This document shows positions 21,985 to 31,776 of a DNA stretch of 64,000 bases, one piece after another. The DNA is from Bathynomus jamesi. Its lineage: Eukaryota > Arthropoda > Malacostraca > Isopoda > Cirolanidae. The stretch is from positions 122,501-186,500 of the forward strand of contig JAJOZX010000876.1 of NCBI GenBank assembly GCA_023014485.1. Reading direction: 5' to 3'. Positions within the stretch are counted from its first letter, which is position 1, and every line of letters starts with the position of its first letter. The notes under the pieces were generated by a model, which saw nothing but the letters and a program-made list of their open reading frames with translations, ran no database searches and was not told the origin of the DNA. The translations under genes and the position numbers were made by a program.

Positions 21985-24664
21985 TAGGGTGATCCAAATC
22001 CATAGGGAGAAATTTCAAAATTGTCTTAGATAGTCTCCACAAGTGTGGGTTTTGTCCATTTAGTGTCCACATGGTCTGTGCAAACTTGCAGCGTGATTGG
22101 TGAATATTTAGAGGTCCCCACTCTGAATATATATATTATATAATGTACTTTTTCTTCGTAGGTCCGATGGCTCAAACTCGATCAATTCCAAAAGTTTGGC
22201 TTCTAGGGATGGCAACTGGAACTTTATCCACGTCAAGGCTCCCTACATGCTTGACGCCCTCCTCTTGGGGCAATACCACCACATCAATCAAAAGCAAACC
22301 ACCTCCGACAGTCTGAACCAGGCATGCCAGAGGGTGATTGAAGTCTGGACCCGAGCGCGGATCCCAACTCAACGGATCGACTCCTGTGTCCGTAAGCTTT
22401 CAAAGCTTTTAGACCGCTACAAAACACTCAAGAAGCACAGGACCAGGCACGTGCCAGCGATAGAATGAATGAAGACATCTTCAAAGCGGACATCCAGGAA
22501 CTGTTTGACATCGCAACCAGTGATGCCATGAGCACAATCGTCAATGTTGAGGACCGAAATTTCCTGTCCATGCAGCGCAAGGACGTCAATTCTTGCAGCA
22601 TGGCTGGCATTGATAAGGAAACGACTACACAAGAGGACAGAAAGCGATCCAGAATGGAGAAGGAAGCCAAGAGGAAGGCAAGGCATGAAGCAACACAGAA
22701 AGATTTGGAAGAAGCAGGAGTGTCATCAATTGATCTTTCCTCTTCTTTTCTTCCCTTTTTTCGCAAGACGACGACGACTATAGACCATCGGTTCCGATTC
22801 CTTCTTCGTCTGAAGCTCCGGCACCAAAGCGTCCCAAGAACAAGGTTACGAACATTTCCAATCTCCAGAAGTCATTGGAGCAATGGATCGCACCAATCTT
22901 TCTGACCGGAATGCTGTTTTCGTAACTGGAGCTGTATTACAGGCCGCGGGGCATGATCTGTCTGGGATGACGTGCTCTCGGAGCTCTATTCATCGCTACA
23001 GAGAAAGTGGGCGAGAACAGGCAGCTCGAGAAGACCTAGAATCATTCTCTCTAGAAGACCCTGTCCTTCTCCATTGGGACGGAAAGCTTCTCCCCGGCAT
23101 TGAAGGGAAGAAGACGAATGTGCATCGGATAGCAATCCTTATAACATTCAATGGACAGGAGAAGCTGCTTGGTGTCCCAAAGATGAAACAAGGAACTGGA
23201 GAAGCACAGGCCCAGGCATGCCTTCAAACTATGAAATTATGGAACGTGGAACAGCATGTGAGAGGTCTCGTCTTCGATACCACTGCGTCAAACACGGGTT
23301 TACATCGCGGAGCCTGTGTCAGGATTGAAGAAGCATTGGGTCACGAGCTAGTTTGGATCGGTTGTCGACATCATATACTTGAAGTCGTACTTGCTGATGT
23401 CTTTGCCTCAATATTTGGCTCAACAGGAAGTCCTGAAACAGGCCTTTTTAAGCGATTTCAAAAGGAATGGCCATCTCTCTCCCACGAAGCATTTGTCTCA
23501 GCATCGGACAGCTTGTTCGAGAACCCTCAACTCCAAGAGATGAGAAAAGAGATGCTCACTTACTTACCTAACGCTCTTCAGGCAAGCCAACCTCGTGACG
23601 ACTACAAGGAGTTCCTTGAACTATCTTTGCTCTTCCTGGGGGGAAAGACTGGTGGTCAACTCTTTATCCGAGCTCCGGGTCCCATGTACCACGTGAGATG
23701 GATGGCGAAGGCGATTTATGCGCTCAAAATCTACCTCTTTCACTATCAATTCAAGCTCACAGCACGCGAAGAACGAAACGTGACTCAGCTGGCTTTATTT
23801 GTCAGTCTGATTTACGTCAAGTACTGGCATGAAGCGCCAATGGGGACACAAGCTCCTCTCAATGATCTCAAAATGCTGCATCTTCTGGAAAAATAACACG
23901 GAGGAGCTGCACAAGCGGCGAAGACAGCTCTAAGACGCCACCTGTGGTACTTGTCGGAGCATCTGATTGGACTGGCCTTCTTCGATAATAGGATCGATCC
24001 TGATACCAAAAGGAGAATGGTTCAACACCTCCAACATCCCCAAAAGAATGGCTGCCCCCGACGAATCGACATGGCGGAAGCTGGTGTTGAAAATGATGTG
24101 GCATCCTTCGTCACGAAAAGGACATTGACCCTCTTTGATGCCTTGAAAGTTGGAGGTAAGGAGGAAGCGCGCCAGTTACTTCAAAAGATCCACGGGAATG
24201 GCCAAATGACAAGAACTACAGGGAACTTAGAGATCGCGCTTAAAGATGAAAGTCGTCAATGATGCTGCCGAGCGAGGTATTGCTCTCGCACAACGCTACA
24301 ATGACACTTTGACACGAAACGAGGACCAGAAGCAGTACCTCCTACAACTCGTAGCCGCCCACCAAAAACAGATACAATACCATCCAAGGCGACTCTGATG
24401 CAGAAGAAATAATGAAGATACACCCATTATCATGTCCTATTGTCTTACTGTTTTCTTTCATATTCTTTGAGAACCAAAAAAAAAATTTAGTTATTCAGTT
24501 GTCTATATATTTTCCCAAATTTTCAAAAAGGGGGCAAGTGGGGCGACCCCTAAATATTAACCGAATAACATGAATCTTTGCACAAATACTGTCCACACCA
24601 AGAGGCATAAAACCAACCTTGTGGAGAGAACTTAGTCGATTCTTTAACTTTTTGGACCACCCTA
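21985..24664 (+). mobile_element. hAT-like DNA transposon with long imperfect TIRs
   Basis: The outer ends are TAGGGTGATCCAAA and, reversed, TAGGGTGGTCCAAA. Similarity continues through about 145 bases of each end: TCTCCACAAG, GTGTGGACA/GTGTCCACA-like, TGTGCAAA and AATATTTAGRGGTCSCC blocks occur in the same inner order. TAGGG fits the YARNG rule for hAT termini. The flanking octamers are ACATACAT (left) and ATATACAT (right), 7 of 8 identical, the size of a hAT target duplication, though in AT-rich repeat DNA this is weak. The total of about 2.68 kb encloses one transposase gene. Confidence 0.75.
22196..24398 (+). pseudogene. hAT-like transposase of an uncommon family, lightly broken
   Basis: The core frame 22883-23896 encodes 337 residues. 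Visible motifs are HWDGK (Asp66), VFDTTASNTG (Asp132) and CRHH (Cys161, His164): two acidic residues 66 apart followed by C-x-x-H, the arrangement of the hAT RNase-H-like catalytic domain. Upstream, IEVWTRARIPTQR (22196-22468) and DIFKADIQELFDIA (from 22465) are the N-terminal part in two other frames, and PKRPKNKV near 22825 links them in a third. Downstream, after a single in-frame TAA at 23894-23896, the same frame continues as RRHLWYLSEHLIGLAFFD to 24262. A last shift gives VVNDAAERGIALAQ, a candidate site for the catalytic Glu. Damage: about four frameshifts and one stop. I remember very similar proteins in other invertebrates but cannot name the family. No BED zinc finger is seen. Confidence 0.75.
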
Positions 24665-24695
<31 letters not shown>

Positions 24696-24739
24696 TTCCC
24701 AATGAGTACCGGCACCTTTTTCCTTTACAAAAAAAGCAC

Positions 24740-24785
<46 letters not shown>
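24740..24785. repeat. (TA)n microsatellite
   Basis: TA array separating the hAT right end from a LINE tail. Confidence 0.95.
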
Positions 24786-24787
<2 letters not shown>

Positions 24788-25120
24788 GGTCCAAGCTGCG
24801 GTGGGACAAGGAGCCATGAAAACGAGGATGGAAAATACCCTCAGAATACGGGGCCCAAAGCTTTTCAATGTCCTTCCAAAAGAAGTGAGGAATCTCCAGC
24901 ACACCAACCTGAATAACTTCAAGAACCAGCTGGACAGATTCTTGTGCAAAGTCCTGACCAGCCATGCGGGCTGGCTACGAGGGCAGGAGGCGATCAGAGA
25001 GCAATTCCCTCCTTCACCAAGTCCCGCAAATGAGGCGGGATGCTGCAGAGGGGTCGACCGCAGGTCGATCCTGAACCGTCGTTCAAACTCAACAAAAGTA
25101 AACAAAAGCAAAAGTAAGTA

Positions 25121-25121
<1 letters not shown>
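24785..25121 (+). pseudogene. CR1-like LINE 3' coding tail
   Basis: An uninterrupted plus-strand frame encodes [20 protein letters not shown], then FKNQLDRFL, and ends STKVNKSKSK before a stop and (TA)n. The pattern F-N-x-L-P-x-x-[VI]-R-N...F-K-x-x-L-D-x-F-L is the extreme C-terminus of CR1/L2-type LINE ORF2. Only this tail is present, as expected for a severely 5'-truncated retrotransposition. No frameshift is seen, so the copy may be fairly young. Confidence 0.7.
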
Positions 25122-25163
<42 letters not shown>

Positions 25164-25257
25164 TATATATAATATATTACGAACACAGTTAGGTAGACCA
25201 GCCATGAGTGGATCCTAGGGTCTTTGTTGGTCTGAAACATTATAACATTATTATAAC

Positions 25258-25352
<95 letters not shown>

Positions 25353-25371
25353 TTTTTCTATTATATATATA
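25122..25371. repeat. (TA)n and poly(T) tracts
   Basis: (TA)n at 25124-25170, a second longer (TA)n at 25260-25337, then about 23 T. A 90-base stretch of unique sequence lies between the two TA arrays. The array ends in the TA that borders the mariner element. Confidence 0.9.
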
Positions 25372-26280
25372 CAGGGCGTCCCCAAAAAATGTATACACAC
25401 TTTAAATAATTATAAAGGCAGTGTTTATTAAAATACATTTCATTTTCAAAATGTAATAGAATCTACAGACATTATTTAATTGTTTTGTCAACGCCTGTTT
25501 TCAAACTGACGTCCGTTCTGGTCCAGGCACTGCTAATAACGCGAAGCAATGGAATCGCAAACATCACGAAACATTTCGTTTGGTATTTGTTTGCATTATC
25601 GTTCAACGGCTGCTCTCAATTCAGCGACTGTTGCAGGTTTTATAGCGTAGACTTTGTCTTTTAAGTATCCCCATAAAAAAAAGAAGTCTAGTGGTGTGAG
25701 GTCTGGTGAACGCGGAGGGTATTCTACAAAACCCCTTCGTCCAATCCACATCCACATCGTGCCAAGTACCACTCGCAATACTCCACTCTTCGGTCCGGAT
25801 CATCTTCATTAATAGCATGGACTAATCTTGGAATGTAACTTTTCCATTGACAGCGCTTCAAAATGCGTTGGACAGACGATTCTGAAATTCCTACCTCACG
25901 ACTCACTTGCCGCACAGATTTTCTTGGACTTTGGTGATACGTTTCCAGTACTCTTTCTTGCTTTGTGGGGCTTGTCGATGTCCGTGGTCTTCCGGAACGC
26001 TTCTTGTGGACATTCTGAACAGTTCCATCGGCTTCAAACTTATCTCTAATTCGAGTGATGGTAAGTCGCGTTGGTGGATCTGTTTGAAACTCCCTCCTAA
26101 ACTGTCTTTGCACTTCAACTGCGTTTTCACACTTCCAGTAGCATTTTAGAATGAATTTCCTTTGTTCAAAGCTTAGTCTGACTGCCATTATTAATTCTAA
26201 TGGGTTTAACTTGGAAAGAAAGAAACATCAATTGAGCTATCAGCTGTTAAAGTGTGTATACATTTTTTTGGGACGCCCTG
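25372..26280 (-). mobile_element. Internally deleted mariner-like element, 909 bp
   Basis: The ends are CAGGGCGTCCCCAAAAAATG plus TATACACACTTTAA and its inverted copy with one extra T, flanked on both sides by TA. The length is about two thirds of a full mariner, matching the loss of the central coding region. The C-terminal coding end (DVCDSIASR, then a stop, QCLDQNGRQFENRR) lies near 25500-25570. Confidence 0.9.
25500..26188 (-). pseudogene. Mariner-like transposase lacking the catalytic centre
   Basis: The start codon at 26188 opens a clean N-terminal frame: [19 protein letters not shown], the first helix-turn-helix, then [11 protein letters not shown] and the second helix-turn-helix ([20 protein letters not shown]), up to [12 protein letters not shown]. 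The sequence then jumps to [20 protein letters not shown] and WGYLKDKVYAIKPATVAELR. The region that should carry the first two catalytic Asp residues is missing. The two halves are in different frames and the C-terminal part has a stop. The DNA-binding half is intact, so a truncated terminal-repeat-binding protein is conceivable but untested. Confidence 0.85.
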
Positions 26281-26391
26281 TATATACCGGTATATATATA
26301 TACTGTATATATATGAAAATTATTTCACGAAAGTAACACGTGAAAAATATTTATGATGAATAAAACCACGACGGAAAGGAAACACAAAATG

Positions 26392-26431
26392 GTGCTCAAG
26401 CGCTTTCGTCTAATGACATCCTCAGGAACAC
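26392..26431 (-). ncRNA. Candidate hammerhead ribozyme, left Penelope arm
   Basis: On the minus strand: helix I strands GTGTTC and GAGCAC (6 pairs, one G-U), core CTGAGGA (fits CUGANGA), then a T and helix II GTC-ATTA-GAC, core GAAA, self-complementary helix III AAGCGCTT, with cleavage predicted after the second T. Minimal type I hammerheads with very short helix III are known in Penelope-like elements. The extra T before helix II is non-standard. Confidence 0.55.
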
Positions 26432-26477
26432 TGAAGTACATAAAAGGGTTACAGCCTATATATAGTTACAGAAAGAA

Positions 26478-26521
<44 letters not shown>

Positions 26522-26527
26522 CACATA

Positions 26528-26561
<34 letters not shown>

Positions 26562-26785
26562 ATAAACGGAGAAGTAAAAATAAAAATTAAAAATTAAAGG
26601 ATTATCAGAGAGGCATACAGATTTGTAAGGAAAAAATATCGATTTTTAGCACAAGATCAAATGAATTATAAAAATACAAATTTATACTGGAAATCTGCTC
26701 GGGTTTTACACTCTGCCTTTTGGTTAAGTTTCGATGTATATAAAAATAAAATGAAAATTAAAAGTTAATAAAGTAGCATACAAGT

Positions 26786-27958
26786 TTACCAAAGATTTAG
26801 CGTTCTACCCTTCTTATCTAAATCTGTTTTGAAGGAATTCAAAACAACAGGATCGAGTTGAAAAAGACCTTTGCTTATGTTGAAGTTATTTGAAAGTTGG
26901 ATAATGGCAGACGCCAGAATATTTCTATTAACAATGTTGCTAGAGTGGAATAAAACTGAAGCATTATTCCAATCAATACAGTGGGATAACTCTGAGAAAT
27001 GGACAAAAAGGGCACTGGACAACTGTCCTGTTCTAACGGAATATTGATGCTGTTTTATACGTGTGTGCAAATCCTTTCCCGTCTAACCTATGTAAAAGGA
27101 ATCACATTGTTTACACCCAATTTTATAGATAATGCCTGAATTATTGGTAGGGCTATTTTTTACTATGATATTTTTCACAATATTGTTATATGAAAATACT
27201 ACATTAATATCCAAAAGTTTAAGTACATTAGCAATGCCTAAAAAGCCCGGGAAAAATGGAAGTACTTAAATATTTTTTGACAAAGTACGAGTGTTATTAT
27301 TGACACGATAGAAAGTTCGTTTTGCCTTGTTGAGACAAGATTCCATAAACGCAGATGGATAACACAGATCACTTCCAATACCGTTGATTTTTTCCAATTC
27401 GGCATCGATGTATTCCGGACTGGCGATCCTAAGGGCGCGGAGAAACATTGATGAAAAAATGGCCTTCTTAGTGGGGGTGTCATGTCCCGAGTAAAAGTGT
27501 ACGTAGGACAAATTGTTTGTTGTTTTCCGATAGATACTAAACTTAAAACCTGGGCTTTCCCTATGTACACGCACATCCAAAAATGGGATTGAATTGTCTT
27601 GTTCCACTTTTAAAGTAAACTTAATGGAGGGGACTTGATCATTTAACTGAAGGAGGAAGTTATCCAGGTCACGATTCATGGGCCAGATACACAAAATATC
27701 GTCGACGTACCGCCACCAAGGGATGCCAACCCCCAGGATTCTCGGAATGTAAGTAATTTCGAAAAACTCCATATAAATATTGGAGAGGAGGGGCGATAAG
27801 GGGTTGCCCATGGCCATCCCAAAAACTTGTTGATAATACTCGTTATTGAAAGTGAATTTACAGTCTTTGATGCAAAGCTTAATAAGTTCCAAAACAATGT
27901 GTGAAGGTAGTGGCAGGTCATACTCATGTAATTCTTCGGAGAGAAAGTCAAGCATATC
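26786..27958 (-). pseudogene. Penelope-like RT and GIY-YIG endonuclease, left arm
   Basis: Starting at the palindrome axis, the frame encodes the later RT motifs: EYYQQVFGMAMGNPLSPLLS, IYMEFFE, then WWRYVDDILCIW with the catalytic YVDD, and NSIPFLDVRVHR. The RT frame is open to a TAA at 27266-27268. The same frame then resumes as VLPFFPGFLGIANVLKLL and reaches the GIY-YIG nuclease (GIIYKIGCKQCDSFYIG), where Gln is replaced by a TAG just after YIG. The C-terminal part continues as DLHTRIKQHQYSVRTG and ends at 26786. Role: RT copies element RNA; the endonuclease nicks target DNA. The N-terminal RT half is absent, so it is non-functional. Confidence 0.85.
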
Positions 27959-29129
27959 GATATGCTTGACTTTCTCTCCCAAGAATTACATAAGTATGAC
28001 CTGCCACTACCTTCACACATTGTTTTGGAACTTATTAAGCTTTGCATCAAAGACTGTAAATTCACTTTCAATAACGAGTATTATCAACAAGTTTTTGGGA
28101 TGGCCATGGGCAACCCCTTATCGCCCCTCCTCTCCAATATTTATATGGAGTTTTCCGAAATTACTTACATTCCGAGAATCCTGGGGGTTGGCATCCCTTG
28201 GTGGCGGTACGTCGACGATATTTTGTGTATCTGGCCCATGAATCGTGACCTGGATAACTTCCTCCTTCAGTTAAATGATCAAGTCCCCTCCATTAAGTTT
28301 ACTTTAGAAGTGGAACAAGACAATTCAATCCCATTTTTGGATGTGCGTGTACATAGGGAAAGCCCAGGTTTTAAGTTTAGTATCTATCGGAAAACAACAA
28401 ACAATTTGTCCTACGTACACTTTTACTCGGGACATGACACCCCCACTAAGAAGGCATTTTTTCATCAATGTTTCTCCGCGCCCTTAGGATCGCCAGTCCG
28501 GAATACATCGATGCCGAATTGGAAAAAATCAACGGTATTGGAAGTGATCTGTGTTATCCATCTGCGTTTATGGAATCTTGTCTCAACAAGGCAAAACGAA
28601 CTTTCTATCGTGTCAATAATAACACTCGTACTTTGTCAAAAAATATTTAAGTACTTCCATTTTTCCCGGGCTTTTTAGGCATTGCTAATGTACTTAAACT
28701 TTTGGATATTAATGTAGTATTTTCATATAACAATATTGTGAAAAATATCATAGTAAAAAATAGCCCTACCAATAATTCAGGCATTATCTTAAAATTGGGT
28801 GTAAACAATGTGATTCCTTTTACATAGGTCAGACGGGAAAGGATTTGCACACACGTATAAAACAGCATCAATATTCCGTTAGAACAGGACAGTTGTCCAG
28901 TGCCCTTTTTGTCCATTTGTCAGAGTTATCCCACTGTATTGATTGGAATAATGCTTCAGTTTTATTCCACTCTAGCAACATTGTTAATAGAAATATTCTT
29001 GCGTCTGCCATTATCCAACTTTCAAATAACTTCAACATAAGCAAAGGTCTTTTTCAACTCGATCCTGTTGTTTTGAATTCCTTCAAAACAGATTTAGATA
29101 AGAAGGGTAGAACGCTAAATCTTTGGTAA
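27959..29129 (+). pseudogene. Penelope-like RT and GIY-YIG endonuclease, right arm
   Basis: A mirror copy of the left arm. It shows FGMAMGNPLSPLLSNIYMEF, the YVDD motif and IPFLDVRVHRESPG. A 1-base deletion near 28458 (GGCATTTTTT where the left arm has GGCCATTTTTT) shifts the RT frame, which then runs as a shadow to 28678 while the true frame continues at 28468-28650. A second 1-base deletion near 28791 breaks the GIY tyrosine (ATCTTAAA against ATCTATAAA), but here YIGQTGKDLHTRIKQ is intact where the left arm has a stop. The two arms have therefore decayed independently. Confidence 0.85.
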
Positions 29130-29354
29130 ACTTGTATGCTACTTTATTAACTTTTAATTTTCATTTTATTTTTATATACATCGAAACTTAACCAAAAAAG
29201 ACAGAGTGTTAAAACCCGAGCAGATTTCCAGTATAAATTTGTATTTTATAATTCATTTGATCTTGTGCTAAAAATCGATATTTTTTCCTTACAAATCTGT
29301 ATGCCTCTCTGATAATCCTTTAATTTTTAATTTTTATTTTACTTCTCCGTTTAT

Positions 29355-29411
<57 letters not shown>

Positions 29412-29476
29412 TATTTATTTATTTATTTTTTCTTTCTGTAACCTATATATAGGCTGTAACCCTTTTATGTACTTCA

Positions 29477-29516
29477 GTGTTCCTGAGGATGTCATTAGAC
29501 GAAAGCGCTTGAGCAC
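29477..29516 (+). ncRNA. Candidate hammerhead ribozyme, right Penelope arm
   Basis: Same 40-base motif as 26392-26431 in the mirrored position, with all core and pairing bases unchanged between arms: helix I GTGTTC/GAGCAC, CTGAGGA, helix II GTC/GAC with loop ATTA, GAAA, helix III AAGCGCTT. It lies about 350 bases downstream of the endonuclease stop, beyond the TA/ATTT-rich tract. Confidence 0.55.
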
Positions 29517-29555
29517 CATTTTGTGTTTCCTTTCCTTCGTGGTTTTATTCATCAT

Positions 29556-30068
29556 ATATATATATATATATATTTTATATATATGAATAATTTTTTAAAT
29601 ACCTTTTAAAAACGTTTCAACCCAAAGTTAAATTTTGGTTGAATGGGAACAGTAATATTGCATTTGGAATTCAGAACGTGACCACATTAAGAGTTCTTTA
29701 CTTCCCTCACAAATTTTTATTAATTTTTTTTAATTCTTAAAATTCGATATTCAGGTTTTATATCTTTTAAAATGACTGAAAACAAAAAAAAACTTTGTTT
29801 TTCCTTGTTGGAAGATTTACAGTCCTCAAATACGAGTTATCAGAGATCATCATTGACTAAGTTTATTTCGTGCATCAGGATTTAAGGCTGTACTTCATAC
29901 TCTACAAATTTATCGGTCTGTATATGTCTATAAACAAGAGTTTATAGTCTAAGGAACCAGATTAAATGCGCAAAATATGATTTCATCCGACTGTTATGGG
30001 AAAATGTTTGAATGATTTCAAGTTTGAATAGTGTTACTGGAAGCATTTGGATTCAGCTCGCGTTTTTC

Positions 30069-30103
<35 letters not shown>

Positions 30104-30787
30104 ATAATAATTACAGTCAACAGTTGAAATCAATCAATAAGCATACTGACTGATTTCGGCTTTGGACTAATATATATATAACCTAAACCTAACCTAACAG
30201 TCAAAAGCTAAAATCAGGCATTCCACTATTATTTCCATTGCATTTCCCTCTTCGGTCATTACCACTTGCATCTGTAAGTTAATGTAACCTATTTATTGCG
30301 ACACTTTTATAGCGTTAACGCCGTTCTCAAGAGGCAAGTTAAGTTAACTAATGTTAAGCGTATTAGGTCTATTACTTTAATATCGTGTAAGGCAGGTTAG
30401 TTACCATTAATTTGGAAGCGAGACTACAGCTACGGATTCGTACCTCATTGAGAGACAATCAAAAACGGTTCTCTCCAAAATTCCCATTTCAGTAAGTCTC
30501 GTTTTTGGTCCGTAAATCAACGTGGGAATGACGTGCAGTGCGAGGTGTGGTCGTGCAGCGCATAACTATATGTTTAAATGCCGTATGGCCTTATCGGAGT
30601 TGGAGAATGCCGCGATGCTCAGTTTGTTCCGCTCTGAGCGATTTTAGGTCATGAGAAATAGTCACTAAAGAGGGAATTACTTCAGGTGGTAGTTAAGTAA
30701 GGTTAAATCAGGTCACATTTCCAAAGGTTAGTTTACATACAATTATTTGAAAATGTATTTAATGAGGTTTACTTACATCTGTTTATA

Positions 30788-30827
<40 letters not shown>

Positions 30828-31738
30828 ACGAATAAGATTTAATATATTTTATAGTTTAAAAATATTCAATTTGAAATTTTGAACCTAATTTAAAAGATGA
30901 TAATTAAAGTCTAAAATTTTGTGAATATTGAATGAAGTGTTTCTTTGAGGTTCACGTTCGAAATGTTTCACCACAAATTTAAACTAAAAATCTACCTTTC
31001 AGTTTCTATTTGCTATTCTCATTTAGTACAAGAACAATTCCCAGTTTCCCGAATTCCCATTCCAAAATACAGATTCGAACGTCATTCCCATTTGACCACT
31101 TGGCACCTCGGCTTGGAATACCTCATTCCAAAAGAACAGGAATTGGTAGGCCCATTTGCATATTCCAAAGGAAATGCTTTGTGGGGTCTCAACAGGAATT
31201 TGGGAAATTGCAAATTCACAAATTTAGGAATGTAGAAATTTTGGAAATTTCTAAATTTAAACGCGAAGGAAGACAGGAAGAAAATAAGGAAGAAAAAGGG
31301 AGAAAAAGCGAAAAAATTTCCCGTCTTTCATTGCTCAACTCCGAGCCTCATACATGACAATGAGCGCAAACCGACTTTCAGCAATTAAAAGATACAATAG
31401 TGGTTGGTGGTTGGTGGGGGGGGGAATAGGGCCATGGGGCTGGATACAGTGAAGGGGGAGAGATTAAATTAGGTAGAGGGAGTGGGGTTTAATAGGGTAT
31501 CGGAGGAGATTAGAGAAAAAAAACAGGGTCAAAGGTCATTAGGAAGTTAAAAATGGCTTCGAAATACGAACATTAAAAAAAATCTTTCAAACTCAGAGAC
31601 GAAAATTCTTAAAAATCGCAAAACAAACCCAGGTTTCTATTCAAACTTATTGCCCAATCATGAATACGAGGTTTCAAACAAGGTTCCACCTTATACTAAC
31701 ACTATGCATAGAATACACATTTACCGTAGGTAGTTATA

Positions 31739-31776
<38 letters not shown>

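Larger units (their letters stand above)
21307..24740. mobile_element. Putative outer hAT element, interrupted
   Basis: The left end reads CAGGGCTTTTTTTGTGACGG, then CACCGGTACG and GTACCGGCACCTTTTTT. The right side at 24700-24740 reads GAGTACCGGCACCTTTTTC and ends ACAAAAAAAGCACG, a partial inverted match. Between them lie 400 bases of left interior, a (TA)n array and the transposon at 21985-24664. The simplest reading is one hAT whose interior has been replaced or invaded, but the two ends might belong to different copies. No transposase of its own is visible. Confidence 0.45.
26353..29555. mobile_element. Two Penelope-like elements in a head-to-head palindrome
   Basis: The left arm (26353-27958) and right arm (27959-29555) are inverted copies with no spacer; the axis is inside AGCATATCGATATGCT. 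Each arm runs outward from the middle of the RT domain, through the GIY-YIG endonuclease, to a 3' region with a hammerhead-like motif. The arms differ by scattered substitutions, 1-base indels and different TA-microsatellite lengths (26488-26558 versus 29359-29407), so they are diverged copies. RT plus GIY-YIG is diagnostic of Penelope-like elements; the 5' half of each copy is missing. Confidence 0.9.

Noticed and set aside
24495..25240. Minus-strand ORFs of 156 and 171 codons
   Set aside because: Antisense shadows of the hAT right end and LINE tail joined by (TA)n encoding Tyr-Ile repeats.
27949..27972. Palindrome centre as a pure hairpin sequencing artefact
   Set aside because: Scattered differences between arms, including within 30 bases of the axis, argue against simple strand read-through, though only reads across the axis can settle it.
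26353..29555. CRISPR or viral inverted repeat
   Set aside because: RT YVDD and GIY-YIG motifs in both arms identify Penelope-like retroelements.
30945..31357. Overlapping 96- and 115-codon ORFs
   Set aside because: Two frames of the same stretch are open, and neither has family motifs.
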